A stretch of 64,000 nucleotides of DNA, taken from the NCBI GenBank assembly GCA_040830705.1, contig JBFOME010000015.1, positions 62,001 through 126,000 on the forward strand. The letters are read 5' to 3'. Of the stretch, positions 33,253-41,962 are shown one piece after another. Origin of the DNA: Ruegeria_C sp040830705 (GTDB lineage: Bacteria; Pseudomonadota; Alphaproteobacteria; Rhodobacterales; Rhodobacteraceae). The translations under genes and the position numbers were made by a program. The first letter of the stretch is position 1. Every line of letters starts with the position of its first letter. The notes beneath the pieces were generated by a model, which was not told the origin of the DNA, searched no databases, and saw only the letters and a program-made list of their open reading frames with translations.

Positions 33253-34710
33253 ATGGTCAAGTCCATCATGATTCAGGGCACGGGCAGCAATGTCGGGAAA
33301 TCCATGCTGGTGGCCGGTCTGGCGCGGGCTTATGCGCGGCGCGGGATGCGGGTCGCCCCGTTCAAGCCGCAGAACATGTCCAACAACGCCGCTGTGACCC
33401 CGGAGGGCGGGGAGATCGGGCGCGCGCAGGCCTTGCAGGCACGCGCCGCCTTTCGCGCACCGCATACGGATATGAACCCGATCCTGCTGAAACCCGAAAC
33501 CGACACCGGCGCACAAGTGATCGTGCAGGGGCAACGGCGCGACACGCTGAGGGCCTCTGATTATCGCAAGGACAAATCCAGCCTGCTCAACGCCGCATTG
33601 GAGAGCTTTGGCAGGCTCTGTGACGATGCCGATCTGGTGCTGATCGAAGGCGCGGGCAGCCCGGCAGAGACCAACCTTCGCAAAGGCGACATCGCCAATA
33701 TGGGCTTTGCCTGCGCAGCCGGAGTGCCGGTGGTGCTGGTTGGCGATATCCATCGCGGCGGTGTGATCGCGCAGATCGTCGGCACGCAGGCGGTGCTGGA
33801 CCAGACCGATCTGTCCCATATCCGGGGCTTTGCGGTGAACCGGTTCAAGGGCGACATCCGCCTGTTCGACGAGGGGCGCGACGATATTGCCACGCGAACC
33901 GGCTGGCCCTGCCTCGGCGTGGTGCCCTGGTTTGACGATGCCTGGAAGCTGCCCGCCGAAGACATGATGGATATCCGGTCCCATGCTGGCGGGGCCTTCA
34001 AGGTCGTGGTGCCGCAGCTGGAGCGCATGGCGAATTTCGACGATCTCGACCCGCTGGCCGCCGAGCTCGACATCACGGTTGAAATCGTGCCAAGCGGGCG
34101 CCCCCTGCCCGGAGATGCGGATCTGGTGCTGTTGCCGGGCAGCAAATCCACCATCGGCGATCTGACCTATTTCCGGGCGCAGGGCTGGGATATCGACCTA
34201 CTAGCGCATGTCCGACGCGGCGGTCATGTGTTGGGCCTCTGCGGCGGATACCAAATGCTGGGTAACAGCATTGATGACCCAGAGGGGGTTGATGGCCGCC
34301 CCGGCAAGGTCGCTGGTTTGGGCCTGCTGGATGTCGAAACGGTGATGGCGGGCCGCAAACAGGTCAAATTGACCGAAGCGGTTGCACTGGACACCGGCGC
34401 CGCCGTCAGCGGCTACGAGATTCATATGGGCCGCACCACGGGTCCGGATTGTGATCGCGCATGGCTGTCCATCGCCGGACGGCCAGAGGGTGCCGCCTCG
34501 ACAAATGGGCGCATACGCGGCAGCTATCTGCACGGCATCTTCTCATCAGATGCGTTTCGGGCCGGGTATCTGGCTTCACTGGGCCAAACATCCGGCGCCG
34601 CATACGAGGGCGGCGTTGAGGCGACGCTCGACAAGCTGGCCGACCATCTGACACGTCACATGGACCTGGATCAGCTTCTGGCACTGGCAGAGCCCCCGAC
34701 GCCGCGGTGA
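33253..34710 (+). CDS. cobQ: Cobyric acid synthase
   Basis: 485 residues. It amidates side chains b, d, e and g of (adenosyl)cobyrinic a,c-diamide using glutamine and ATP. N-terminal dethiobiotin-synthetase-like domain with the P-loop GTGSNVGKS and PFKPQNMSNNA; C-terminal class I glutaminase with the nucleophile Cys in LGLCGGYQMLG and His in GSYLHGIF. AGGAGG stands just before the ATG. It is isolated from the main cob locus 13 kb downstream. No riboswitch is visible upstream. Confidence 0.96.
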   Translation: MVKSIMIQGTGSNVGKSMLVAGLARAYARRGMRVAPFKPQNMSNNAAVTPEGGEIGRAQALQARAAFRAPHTDMNPILLKPETDTGAQVIVQGQRRDTLRASDYRKDKSSLLNAALESFGRLCDDADLVLIEGAGSPAETNLRKGDIANMGFACAAGVPVVLVGDIHRGGVIAQIVGTQAVLDQTDLSHIRGFAVNRFKGDIRLFDEGRDDIATRTGWPCLGVVPWFDDAWKLPAEDMMDIRSHAGGAFKVVVPQLERMANFDDLDPLAAELDITVEIVPSGRPLPGDADLVLLPGSKSTIGDLTYFRAQGWDIDLLAHVRRGGHVLGLCGGYQMLGNSIDDPEGVDGRPGKVAGLGLLDVETVMAGRKQVKLTEAVALDTGAAVSGYEIHMGRTTGPDCDRAWLSIAGRPEGAASTNGRIRGSYLHGIFSSDAFRAGYLASLGQTSGAAYEGGVEATLDKLADHLTRHMDLDQLLALAEPPTPR

Positions 34711-34714
34711 GCGA

Positions 34715-35698
34715 TCAGCCCAGATCGCGGGCGGTCAGCGCCCGTTGGATTTCGCGGCGCACCAGCTTGCGCACATTACGCGTGATCCGCTCGCCCAGAA
34801 CCCCCTGCAATTCCTGCCGCACGATTTCCGCGACAAGTTTTTGCAGGCGCTCCTCATCCAGAACCGCCTCGTTGGCAGCTGGGATGCCCTCAGCCGTCAC
34901 GCTTGCGGTCTGTTGGGTATCGTCGGCACGCACTGCGTCCTTGTCCTCCGCCGCAAGCTCTGCCTGTCCCTGAACTGGGCTGGCAGAGTGCCCGGGATCG
35001 CTTTCATCGATGGCCGGTTCGACAACGGACGCCGCGGCGATCTCAACCCGCGAAGCCACATCCGGCCCTGTTGCTGTACCATCCGACGGCGCGCGATCCT
35101 GCCAGCCAATGGCAGGTTCGACCTTGGTGCCGGAGTAATCCTCATCTGTTGCGCCGTCGGGCTCCCACTGGTCGTCGGTACGCGCAATCGCGGCCTCAAG
35201 CGCTTCGATTTTTTTCGTCAATGGCGGTTCATCCGAAGCGCCATCCTCATCGTCCACGGCGTTTTGGCCGTGAAATGCGAAACCGTCTGCTGCCTCACCA
35301 AGCGTTTGCGCATCCTCCGCGCGCGCTGCTTTGGCCACCTCCGGGCGGATCCAGGCGATTTTTTCGTTCGGCACTGCATCCTCGGGCCGCAGCAGCATCG
35401 GTCGGGGTTTGGCAGGTGGAGCGTCGGCCCCGTCGGGCTCATGCGCCTGAGCCGCTTCAAACAGTGTAGTTTTTGGATTGCGCCACGGAACGGCCGAAAC
35501 GCGCTTGGGCGGTGCCCTGTGCTCGGGCTCCGCAACTGAATCCGACACCCGCAGGGCCGGTGTCAGTACAAGTTTATTGGCCTTTTTCGGCCTCTGGGCC
35601 GTGACTGGCTGACGCTCTGGCACGTCTTCACTGCTTACGAGTTTTCGGATCGAGGACAGAACATCCTCGATTCCCACATTGGCGACCTGATTGGACAT
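34715..35698 (-). CDS. PopZ-like (DUF2497) polar organising protein
   Basis: 327 residues. A short conserved N-terminal helix (IEDVLSSIRKLVSSED), a long acidic, Pro/Ala-rich disordered middle (about 30-270), and a conserved C-terminal helical block (LQKLVAEIVRQELQG, ERITRNVRKLVRREIQRAL). This is the plan of PopZ, which self-assembles at cell poles and anchors the centromere and regulators in alphaproteobacteria. The middle is poorly conserved, as expected. Convergent with cobQ, 4 bp apart; downstream of tolC on the same strand. Confidence 0.78.
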   Translation of the reverse strand: MSNQVANVGIEDVLSSIRKLVSSEDVPERQPVTAQRPKKANKLVLTPALRVSDSVAEPEHRAPPKRVSAVPWRNPKTTLFEAAQAHEPDGADAPPAKPRPMLLRPEDAVPNEKIAWIRPEVAKAARAEDAQTLGEAADGFAFHGQNAVDDEDGASDEPPLTKKIEALEAAIARTDDQWEPDGATDEDYSGTKVEPAIGWQDRAPSDGTATGPDVASRVEIAAASVVEPAIDESDPGHSASPVQGQAELAAEDKDAVRADDTQQTASVTAEGIPAANEAVLDEERLQKLVAEIVRQELQGVLGERITRNVRKLVRREIQRALTARDLG

Positions 35699-35772
35699 TT
35701 TTTTTCTACCACTCTGAACCTCACTACAAGTGTAGCGAAGCCCGGCAGGTCTGCCAACAGATGAGTGAAATC

Positions 35773-37179
35773 TTATTGTTTGCCCAACGCTTTCAGGACA
35801 CGGTCCAGATCTTTGCTTTGTTTGCTGATATTGGCCGGCGCGTTCTTCACCAGGTTGTAATATAGCGTCGGATCATAGATTTGAACGGCAAGGCCCAGTC
35901 GCTCTGCCGTCAGCAAACCTTGTGAAAGCAGAACCTGATAAGCGGCCAATGAACGCTCGGAACGAGCAAAAATTTGCTGGGTCTGCGCATCCAGCAGATC
36001 CTGCTCGGCAGTCAGAACATCCAGAGTCGTACGTGCGCCGAGCGTTGCTTCTTCGCGGATACCGTCAAAGGCGATCTGCGCCGCACGCACCCGTTCGTTC
36101 GAAGCGGTCAAGCTGGCCTCGGCGGTCTGGAACCGCACATAGGCGTCCTTGACCCCTTGGACAACGTCCCTCTGGACGCTCAGCAGCGTGCCGCGGCTGG
36201 CGTCACGCGTGGCAATCGCACGCCGAACCTGAGCCGCCAGCGCGCCGCCCGCATAAAGCGGTTGTTGGAACGTTACGTCGGCGGATGTCGACCTGTTGAA
36301 ATCAGGACCACTGAATTCGTTGGAATATCCATAATCTAATCCCAGCGTCACGTTCGGCCCCAGTTCCTTGCGCTGCTGCTGCACAATCAGTTCGGCAGCA
36401 CGCACCTGATGCTGTGCCGCCAGAATCTGAGGATGCGTCTTGACGGCAACCGCAATCGCCGCCTCGACCGAGGCCGGCTGCTTTGGCAGGCTCGGTTGGC
36501 CCGCCGTTTTGCCCGGCTCGTTGCCGACGGCATTTGCATATTCGGCTTGGGCCGTCGTCAAGCTGCCCAGCGCGTCAGCAAGGTTGGCCCGTGCTGCGGC
36601 AACACTTGCCTCGGAGAGCGCAACGTCGGTGCGTGTTACTTCTCCCACCTCGAAACGGTCCTGCGAGGCGCGCAGTTCCTCACCCAGAACGCGAACGTTG
36701 TTGCGGCGTAGTGCGACGTTGTCCTCTTGCAGGATCAGGTTCATATAGGCGCTGACCGCACGAAACAGAACGGACTGCTCGACATCGACAAGCGTTTGCC
36801 GGGTCGACAGAACCGTCTCCTGGGCGGATTGCTTGGCTAGGCGCGTGGCCCCACCGTCATAGAGCAATTGCTGAAACGAAAGGCCGAAGAACCCGTTGGT
36901 CTCATACCCATCCTGGCTGAAGTTGTTGGATCTCTGGTCCACAAACTCCCGCTGTACCTGCAGCGTCCAGTTGATGATTGGCCGCAACTGCGCGACCGCA
37001 ATCGCAACATCTTCATCCGCAGCCCGCAGCAACGCCCGGTTCTGCTCCAGAAGCCCGCTGGTATTGTAGGCCCCGACAAGGGCATCAGCCAGATTGTCCG
37101 CCGCCGCCCATCGCGGCGCCACCGTTGCCGCCAACAGCGCAACCGACAGGGCCGTTCCTTTTAGTACTGCTCTCAACAT
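35773..37179 (-). CDS. tolC: TolC-family outer-membrane channel
   Basis: 468 residues with a signal peptide (to about 27) and two OEP repeats of long helices and short beta-strands (ADALVGAYNTSGLLEQNRALLRAADEDVAIA; repeated as EAAIAVAVKTHPQILAAQHQVRAAE). TolC forms the outer-membrane exit of type I secretion and tripartite efflux. Length is normal. Upstream is the isoaspartyl methyltransferase on the same strand, 51 bp away, the common alphaproteobacterial order pcm-tolC-popZ-like. Confidence 0.94.
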   Translation of the reverse strand: MLRAVLKGTALSVALLAATVAPRWAAADNLADALVGAYNTSGLLEQNRALLRAADEDVAIAVAQLRPIINWTLQVQREFVDQRSNNFSQDGYETNGFFGLSFQQLLYDGGATRLAKQSAQETVLSTRQTLVDVEQSVLFRAVSAYMNLILQEDNVALRRNNVRVLGEELRASQDRFEVGEVTRTDVALSEASVAAARANLADALGSLTTAQAEYANAVGNEPGKTAGQPSLPKQPASVEAAIAVAVKTHPQILAAQHQVRAAELIVQQQRKELGPNVTLGLDYGYSNEFSGPDFNRSTSADVTFQQPLYAGGALAAQVRRAIATRDASRGTLLSVQRDVVQGVKDAYVRFQTAEASLTASNERVRAAQIAFDGIREEATLGARTTLDVLTAEQDLLDAQTQQIFARSERSLAAYQVLLSQGLLTAERLGLAVQIYDPTLYYNLVKNAPANISKQSKDLDRVLKALGKQ

Positions 37180-37230
37180 TGCTTTCCGCGCCTTTTTATA
37201 TATCCGGACTGCCGTCTCATGCCCTGCGGC

Positions 37231-37884
37231 TTAAAGAGAGAATTCCGGTTGCTTTGTGAACCCCGGCAGGACGTGCCCGCCGGCATTGAATGCGTATCTC
37301 CAGGACAGGCTGCCGCCGGACTTGTAGCCGATCCGTACGGTTCCGACCCCGTTTTCAACAAAGGTGCAGGCGATGCGCCCACCATCCTTGAGCTGCTCCA
37401 GCAGGGCCTGAGGCACTTCTTCGGCGCCCCCTTGCACGATGATCGCGTCGTAGGGGCCATGTTCGGCAGCCCCCTCGGCCAGTGGCCCGTGATGCACGAT
37501 CGCGTTGTCGGCGCCAGCCTCGGACAACAGAGACTGCGCCTCACCCGCCATATCGGCATCCTCCTCAACCGCAACGACCAGTTGCGCCAGACGCGCAGTG
37601 ACGGCGGTGGAATAGCCAAGCCCTGCCGCCACATCCAGAACCGCTTCGTCGTCCTGAATGTTGAGCGCGTCGAGCATTTTCGCAAATGTCCGGGGCTCGG
37701 GCAGTACCCGGCCATCGCCAAGATCAAGCATCTCCTCGGCATAGGCAGCCTCGCGCTGAGCATCGGGCACGAAGGCCTCACGCGGAACATCGAGCATCGC
37801 CTCGATGATCGGAAACTTGGTCACATCCGAGGGACGGATTTGCGTATCCACCATGATCCGGCGCCGCGCGGCAAAGTCTGGCAT
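37231..37884 (-). CDS. pcm: Protein-L-isoaspartate O-methyltransferase family protein
   Basis: 217 residues. Methylates isoaspartyl residues of damaged proteins. MVDTQIRPSDVT at the N-terminus, SAM motif I VLDVAAGLGYSTA, VVAVEEDA and YDAIIVQGGAEEVP match the alphaproteobacterial Pcm branch. I start at ATG 37884 (MPDFAARRR); the frame stays open up through the tRNA gene, which cannot be coding. The ribosome site is weak. Confidence 0.9.
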   Translation of the reverse strand: MPDFAARRRIMVDTQIRPSDVTKFPIIEAMLDVPREAFVPDAQREAAYAEEMLDLGDGRVLPEPRTFAKMLDALNIQDDEAVLDVAAGLGYSTAVTARLAQLVVAVEEDADMAGEAQSLLSEAGADNAIVHHGPLAEGAAEHGPYDAIIVQGGAEEVPQALLEQLKDGGRIACTFVENGVGTVRIGYKSGGSLSWRYAFNAGGHVLPGFTKQPEFSL

Positions 37885-38112
37885 AATCGTGATCTTCCAA
37901 CACTGTGTTATCGTGGGTTGTGCCACACTGGTGGTCAGGCGGCAATGTCCCATGCTGATGTAACATTTCCTCGGTTGCCCTGTTGCAACGCGCCTGGCGC
38001 GAAGTTTGGCCGCTAAATCGGGTGATTTTCCCTTGAGATCATCTGGACGCCACCGTTCAAACCTGTTAGAAGACCCCTCGCACCACGGCAAGTGATTGAT
38101 ATCACTGGAAAA

Positions 38113-38186
38113 GGCGAGTTGGCGGAGTGGTGACGCAGCGGATTGCAAATCCGTGTACACCGGTTCGATTCCGGTACTCGCCTCCA
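38113..38186 (+). tRNA. tRNA-Cys (anticodon GCA)
   Basis: A 74-nt cloverleaf with CCA encoded. Acceptor stem GGCGAGT (38113-38119) pairs perfectly with ACTCGCC (38176-38182). The anticodon loop TTGCAAA has GCA at 38145-38147, and the T-arm contains GGTTCGATTCC. Everything downstream to about 46.4 kb is accessory in character, so this may be an integration site. Confidence 0.97.
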
Positions 38187-38193
38187 TTTAAAT

Positions 38194-38514
38194 TCAATGA
38201 CTTAACGAGTCACAACACCAGTCTCTAGGACTCCCGCTTTCTTCTGGTGGACGTATTAGGGACAAGGAGCAAGGATTCTTGCAGGTTTCCGATGCCAGAT
38301 ACGCTATTGCCTCAAGCAGCCCGCGATACCCATCCTTTACGAGGTCAATATTCATGGCGCTGTCGGAATTCATGGCGCTGTCGGAAGCCGCAACGCCGGT
38401 GCGTGCTAGCGAGATAATCCTGGCGGCTTTGTCGTAGGCGTCCTCATGTCTAGCGACTTCATAGATTGGCCCAGGCACAGTGGTACTGGTCGCGCTAGCG
38501 TGTTGAACATTCAT
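38194..38514 (-). CDS. Hypothetical protein with an internal hexapeptide repeat
   Basis: 106 residues, unknown family. An 18-bp perfect tandem repeat (38350-38367 and 38368-38385) encodes SDSAMN twice. A Cys cluster lies near the C-terminus. Its start faces the XRE gene across the twin operators, so it is probably controlled by that regulator. No domain is recognised; it could be a small phage-like or toxin-antitoxin accessory gene. Confidence 0.5.
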   Translation of the reverse strand: MNVQHASATSTTVPGPIYEVARHEDAYDKAARIISLARTGVAASDSAMNSDSAMNIDLVKDGYRGLLEAIAYLASETCKNPCSLSLIRPPEESGSPRDWCCDSLSH

Positions 38515-38537
38515 TGCATCGGTCTCCGATTGTGATA

Positions 38538-38553
38538 TGATCCTTAGGGATCA
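38538..38553. promoter_or_regulatory. Operator 1: TGATCC-TTAG-GGATCA dyad
   Basis: A 16-bp inverted repeat in the 67-bp divergent gap between the 38194 gene and the XRE gene. It has a near-identical partner 26 bp to the right. Probable binding site of the XRE protein; not proven. Confidence 0.6.
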
Positions 38554-38563
38554 GTATAGCGCA

Positions 38564-38579
38564 TGATCTGAAGGGATCA
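38564..38579. promoter_or_regulatory. Operator 2: TGATCT-GAAG-GGATCA dyad
   Basis: The second 16-bp copy, with the same half-sites apart from one base. It ends 2 bp before the XRE ATG and contains that gene's AAGGGA ribosome site. Binding here could block both transcription and mRNA access. Confidence 0.6.
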
Positions 38580-38581
38580 AG

Positions 38582-38824
38582 ATGGCAATGACAGGCAGGC
38601 AACTTCAGGCGGCTAGAGACCTTATTGGATGGTCACAAGCGAGGGTAGCAGACTCGGCTGGAGTATCCGTGCCGACGGTCAAACGAGCGGAAGGTTCTGG
38701 GCAGGTGACGGCATCAGCTGACGCAATCACCAAAATCCGATCAGCCCTCGAAGCTCAAGGCATCCAGTTCCTTGATAGCGGCGAGGTGGCAGCGGGGCCG
38801 GGGGTGGCTCTAAAGGCGGAGTAA
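38582..38824 (+). CDS. Small XRE-type HTH regulator
   Basis: 80 residues, little more than a Cro-like domain: QLQAARDLIGWSQARVADSAGVSVPTVKRAEG, then AITKIRSALEAQGIQFLDSGE, a common tail in alphaproteobacterial prophage and island regulators. It probably represses itself and the divergent gene through the two dyads. It is followed, 5 bp on, by a lipoprotein gene, probably in the same transcript. Confidence 0.85.
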   Translation: MAMTGRQLQAARDLIGWSQARVADSAGVSVPTVKRAEGSGQVTASADAITKIRSALEAQGIQFLDSGEVAAGPGVALKAE

Positions 38825-38829
38825 CGGCG

Positions 38830-39045
38830 ATGAAGCGAATACTCGGACTAAGCATACTTGTTTGCAACGCAGTGACTTTAGCAGCCTGTGACAAAGGCCC
38901 GAACGGCTTTGGCGTAGCGCCTGCGGGCGTGCCTCAAGCAGAATGGGACGCTGAACAGAAAGCTAAGCGAGAGGCTTTCTATAGGTGCATGAGTGGCCCG
39001 AGACCCGGCGGGGATTCCGGGAAGTGCTACGCCCTGAAGTGGTAA
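38830..39045 (+). CDS. Small predicted lipoprotein
   Basis: 71 residues. Signal peptide with lipobox LAAC (lipidated Cys at 20), then a Gly/Pro-rich linker and a helix with Cys residues (YRCMSG, GKCYALKW) that may pair. No family is recognised. It lies directly behind the XRE gene. Small lipoproteins of this kind occur in islands and prophages as exclusion or lysis factors, but nothing here proves that. Confidence 0.6.
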   Translation: MKRILGLSILVCNAVTLAACDKGPNGFGVAPAGVPQAEWDAEQKAKREAFYRCMSGPRPGGDSGKCYALKW

Positions 39046-39081
39046 ACGTTCGGCTTACTCTGGCACAGACAACTTCCGATG

Positions 39082-39411
39082 CTAATCAAGCACCACGCCC
39101 TTGTCGGGCTCGGTCCCTCGGATGGCGTCTCTAACCTCCTGCGCCACGCCCTCGGCCCTCGAGATGGCCCGATTGATGTGCAGCCGAGACATCACGGTCA
39201 GCTCCGCTGTCTCGGTAGCAAAACGCATTTCATCCTGCGATTTCTTGGTGGAACCGTCAGCTCCACCTAAATTTCGGGCAGCCCATAGCTCTTTCCGCTT
39301 GGCTAGATGTTCGTTCTGCTGCGTAATCGTCAACTCCGACCGCATCAGGTTCTCGTCAATATCCCAGAGTAGCCGGCGCAAATCGGCTACAATGTCGTTC
39401 GTTTGACCCAA
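39082..39411 (-). CDS. Hypothetical charged helical protein
   Basis: 109 residues from a TTG, or shorter from an ATG at 39345 (MRSELTIT). Mostly helical and charged (DIVADLRRLLWDIDENLMRSE; NRAISRAEGVAQEVRDAI). The opposite strand is also open, so coding is not certain, but residue use looks better on this strand. No family is recognised. Confidence 0.4.
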   Translation of the reverse strand: MGQTNDIVADLRRLLWDIDENLMRSELTITQQNEHLAKRKELWAARNLGGADGSTKKSQDEMRFATETAELTVMSRLHINRAISRAEGVAQEVRDAIRGTEPDKGVVLD

Positions 39412-39467
39412 TTAGCCACTATTGCTGCCTGAAACGGCTGCATTGGGTAGCAATCTAGGGCAATTCA

Positions 39468-39743
39468 TTGACTGTGAAGCCCTTCGAGTCTTGTGTTCTT
39501 CCAGAGCTATACCGGGCACCCATGCAGACACCTTTTCCTCAGATCATAACGAAATCGCTAAAGGCGGGTGACGACGAAGCAAGATGTGTCGATGCCGTGC
39601 ACCTGCTGACCGGAACCGACATACCGCGCGAGGTAGCCGAGTGGCTTTGTCAGACCGTGGATAGACTTGTTTGCGATGACAAACTGGCCTTGGAACTCTA
39701 CATGAGGCTTTGCATGGCTTCGGGTGGCAACACGCATGGATAG
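39468..39743 (+). CDS. Hypothetical small protein
   Basis: 91 residues from a TTG (GTG 39474 or ATG 39522 are alternatives). Contains ARCVDAVHLLTGTDIPREVAEWLCQTVDRLV, which looks like a real helical domain. Unknown function. The 160 bp after it (39744-39903) show nothing recognisable. Confidence 0.45.
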   Translation: MTVKPFESCVLPELYRAPMQTPFPQIITKSLKAGDDEARCVDAVHLLTGTDIPREVAEWLCQTVDRLVCDDKLALELYMRLCMASGGNTHG

Positions 39744-39903
39744 GCGGGCACAGTGGCTCAGCTAGTCTCTGCGCTCACCCCTACTGCATCTGTTACAGAG
39801 GGAGATGAACACCGGACCTCATGACGCAAATGTAACATGGTCAAGACCAGTGAAGAATTAGAGAAGCAGCTTTGGGCGGTTTCGCCCCGTTGCGGGATTG
39901 ACT

Positions 39904-40512
39904 CTACTCAATATCACTCGGCTCCAATCGCCCCTCTGCGAGCAAGTGTTGAATGACGTAAGCGACAGAGAGTGCGTCATCTAACGCATCGTGGGCACGC
40001 TGATCCGGATGGTCGACCCCGAAGTAGCCAGCGAGTTGATTGCTTTGGGTCCGCTTGAGATCTTCGTAGGGCATCCCCGCTCTCAGCAACAGGTCACAGG
40101 CATTTCGAAACTGGCTAGCAGGTAGGGGTGGAGAGATACCCTCAATATAGCAACTGATCGCCAACATGTTGAGTTCATCCTTCCCCCAGGACCATAGCTT
40201 CGCACCCGCTGCGAATTCTTCGACGTCCCTTAGCGCCTTCGAAAGCGGCACACCCTCCGCGTCAATGTCCCGCTCGGTGACGCCAGTCAAAACGCTAAAG
40301 TAAGGATCAAGGGCAACTCGTTTGCCGCTCCGATTTTTGGGAATGACATATGTGCGCTGCGTACCCAGAACCGGAAATTCGCCTCCTAACCCAAGCTTAA
40401 CGAGGCCAATCTGCGCAACGACCGGATCTGGATCGTAGGGACCACACCAGAACCGTGATAGAGCACCTTCGGCGGTCAGGAACTCACAATCAAAAACTAT
40501 CGCCTGTTTCAA
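39904..40512 (-). CDS. DEDDh-type 3'-5' exonuclease
   Basis: 202 residues. DnaQ/ribonuclease-T-like fold: IVFDCEFLT supplies the first Asp and Glu, the middle region LTGVTERDIDAEG resembles the ExoII area, and AHDALDDALSVAYV supplies the last His and Asp. It may trim RNA or DNA 3' ends. TTG start with AGGAG 8 nt upstream. Location among island genes suggests a defence or mobile-element nuclease, but it could equally be a housekeeping RNase. The 40513-40696 gap is featureless. Confidence 0.8.
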   Translation of the reverse strand: MKQAIVFDCEFLTAEGALSRFWCGPYDPDPVVAQIGLVKLGLGGEFPVLGTQRTYVIPKNRSGKRVALDPYFSVLTGVTERDIDAEGVPLSKALRDVEEFAAGAKLWSWGKDELNMLAISCYIEGISPPLPASQFRNACDLLLRAGMPYEDLKRTQSNQLAGYFGVDHPDQRAHDALDDALSVAYVIQHLLAEGRLEPSDIE

Positions 40513-40696
40513 ATCTGTCTCCTAGCGAAGCTTACGAGACGATACTCACCAACCGGGGTGCCAGCAATGTGGTGCGCGCTCTAATCTCCTATGGCGCCTA
40601 AATCCTCGACCGGGCGCCTAATCCTGCTATTCCTGCCAATCGGGAAAGGTGCAGATTTGCATCTCGCTCGAGCGCCTGAGCATTGCGATCCAGTTA

Positions 40697-41077
40697 TCAG
40701 ACCAGCCTGTTGCTGACCTCGACAATATTGCCATCTGGGTCCCGGAAATACACTGACATTAGTTTGCAGACCGCGCCCAGCTTTTCAGAGGGTCCTTCGA
40801 CAATCCTGACGTCGTGTGAGCGAAGTTGCCCGACAACTTCATCCATTGGCGTATCGGTTATGAGGCAAAAGTTGCCGCTACCGGGTACTGTCTTTTTCGC
40901 CAGTGTCGGTGCTGTAAGCACATCCTGAAGACTGATCTTACTCGACCCGAAGTGAAGGGACCACTTGCCGGGGCGTTCCTCGTGCGCCGTCATGTCGAGC
41001 ACTCGCTTATAGAACTCAAGAGTTTCAGTGACGTCGTGGACGCAGAGGACAATGTGATCGAAGCCGTAGACGTTCAT
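40697..41077 (-). CDS. VOC-family (glyoxalase/bleomycin-resistance fold) protein
   Basis: 126 residues with two beta-alpha-beta-beta-beta units: FDHIVLCVHDVTETLEFYKRVLDM, then CLITDTPMDEVVGQLRSHDV and YFRDPDGNIVEVSN. Metal-ligand positions (His8, Glu near the end) look present. It may be an isomerase, dioxygenase or antibiotic-binding protein; the substrate is unknown. Confidence 0.85.
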   Translation of the reverse strand: MNVYGFDHIVLCVHDVTETLEFYKRVLDMTAHEERPGKWSLHFGSSKISLQDVLTAPTLAKKTVPGSGNFCLITDTPMDEVVGQLRSHDVRIVEGPSEKLGAVCKLMSVYFRDPDGNIVEVSNRLV

Positions 41078-41193
41078 AAGCAGAGCGTACCTTTATTCAA
41101 TCTATCCGTACAGATTGCGCCAACAGGGGCAATTGCAATACCGCCATGAGCTGCGCTTCCACTAGCCACTCCGCACTGTTTGGTAGTAGCCTA

Positions 41194-41400
41194 CTACTTC
41201 GACAGCCTACCTTCCCCATATGCCATCCGGGCAACTAAGCGCGCGTACTCGGCCAGTTCCTCACCTTCCAGGTGCCGCGCACCGTCAATCAGCATCGATA
41301 CATCCGAGCCGCGCGACCACGCCTTTGCCTCTGCGCTGATGCTGTCTAGCGCCTACTTTATCGCGTCCTCAGGGGTTATGTTGTCAGTATGACAGGCTCA
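41194..41400 (-). pseudogene. Remnant of a small helical protein gene with an internal amber
   Basis: Read leftwards, NITPEDAIK is followed by TAG (41353-41355) and then, in the same frame, ALDSISAEAKAWSRGSDVS and LEGEELAEYARLVARMAYG to a stop at 41194. Sequence on both sides of the TAG looks coding, and the N-terminus is missing. A start inside it (ATG of MLIDGARHL) would give only a stub. No family is recognised. Confidence 0.4.
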
Positions 41401-41605
41401 TGCTGGCTGTGAACAGTCTGCCCACGGCCGCGGCCAAGCGCGCGGTTAGCGCAAACTTGCCCTTACTCGGGGCAGAGACAGCTTGCAGAGAGTCGTGCAA
41501 GGATGCCCTTATGAAGCAAGATTAACCCGCCGGTATTCAGTGCTTAATTTCCATCGCCTTTCTTAGTGGCACACCCGTCACATCAAAATATGAAAGGTCA
41601 GCCAC
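41401..41605. other. Intergenic stretch without recognisable features
   Basis: Together with 41078-41193 this is the non-coding flank of the pseudogene at 41194. I see no open frame with coding character, hairpin terminator or repeat. The AAAGG ribosome site of the DUF1127 gene is at the right end. Confidence 0.5.
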
Positions 41606-41806
41606 ATGTCTTATGTTGATTCAAACGTCGGTAGCCGCAACCTTTCACAGGTTCTCTCGGTATTTGACCAAGCCAGATACGTTCTAAGCAATCGGAAAGC
41701 CTATCTCGAAGCCGCGAGTCGTCTGAATCGGATGACGGATCACGAACTGGCAGACATTGGGGTCAATCGCTCTGAAATTGACGAAGTGATTAGGCAGCAC
41801 GTCTGA
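41606..41806 (+). CDS. DUF1127 (YjiS-like) small protein
   Basis: 66 residues. The C-terminal DUF1127 motif is clear: RLNRMTDHELADIGVNRSEIDEVIRQ. DUF1127 proteins are short helical proteins; some bind RNA or affect phosphate and carbon metabolism and small-RNA turnover in alphaproteobacteria. A second member is at 45037. Stand-alone. Confidence 0.88.
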   Translation: MSYVDSNVGSRNLSQVLSVFDQARYVLSNRKAYLEAASRLNRMTDHELADIGVNRSEIDEVIRQHV

Positions 41807-41962
41807 AGAGCAACCGCGTGGTTTGGAGGGCTGCCTCAACGCCCGGCTGTCAGAGGTCGGGCCATCGCATGCCGCACGGCTGGGGGTATCGGCGTTGCCA
41901 CGGAAGATGCAGCGCCAACCTTATCGCGTAGGGAATGGATCGCGAATTAGGGAGATGGCATC

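Noticed and set aside
37885..38187. Upstream extension of the isoaspartyl methyltransferase frame
   Set aside because: It would translate the antisense of tRNA-Cys; the family's N-terminus fits ATG 37884.
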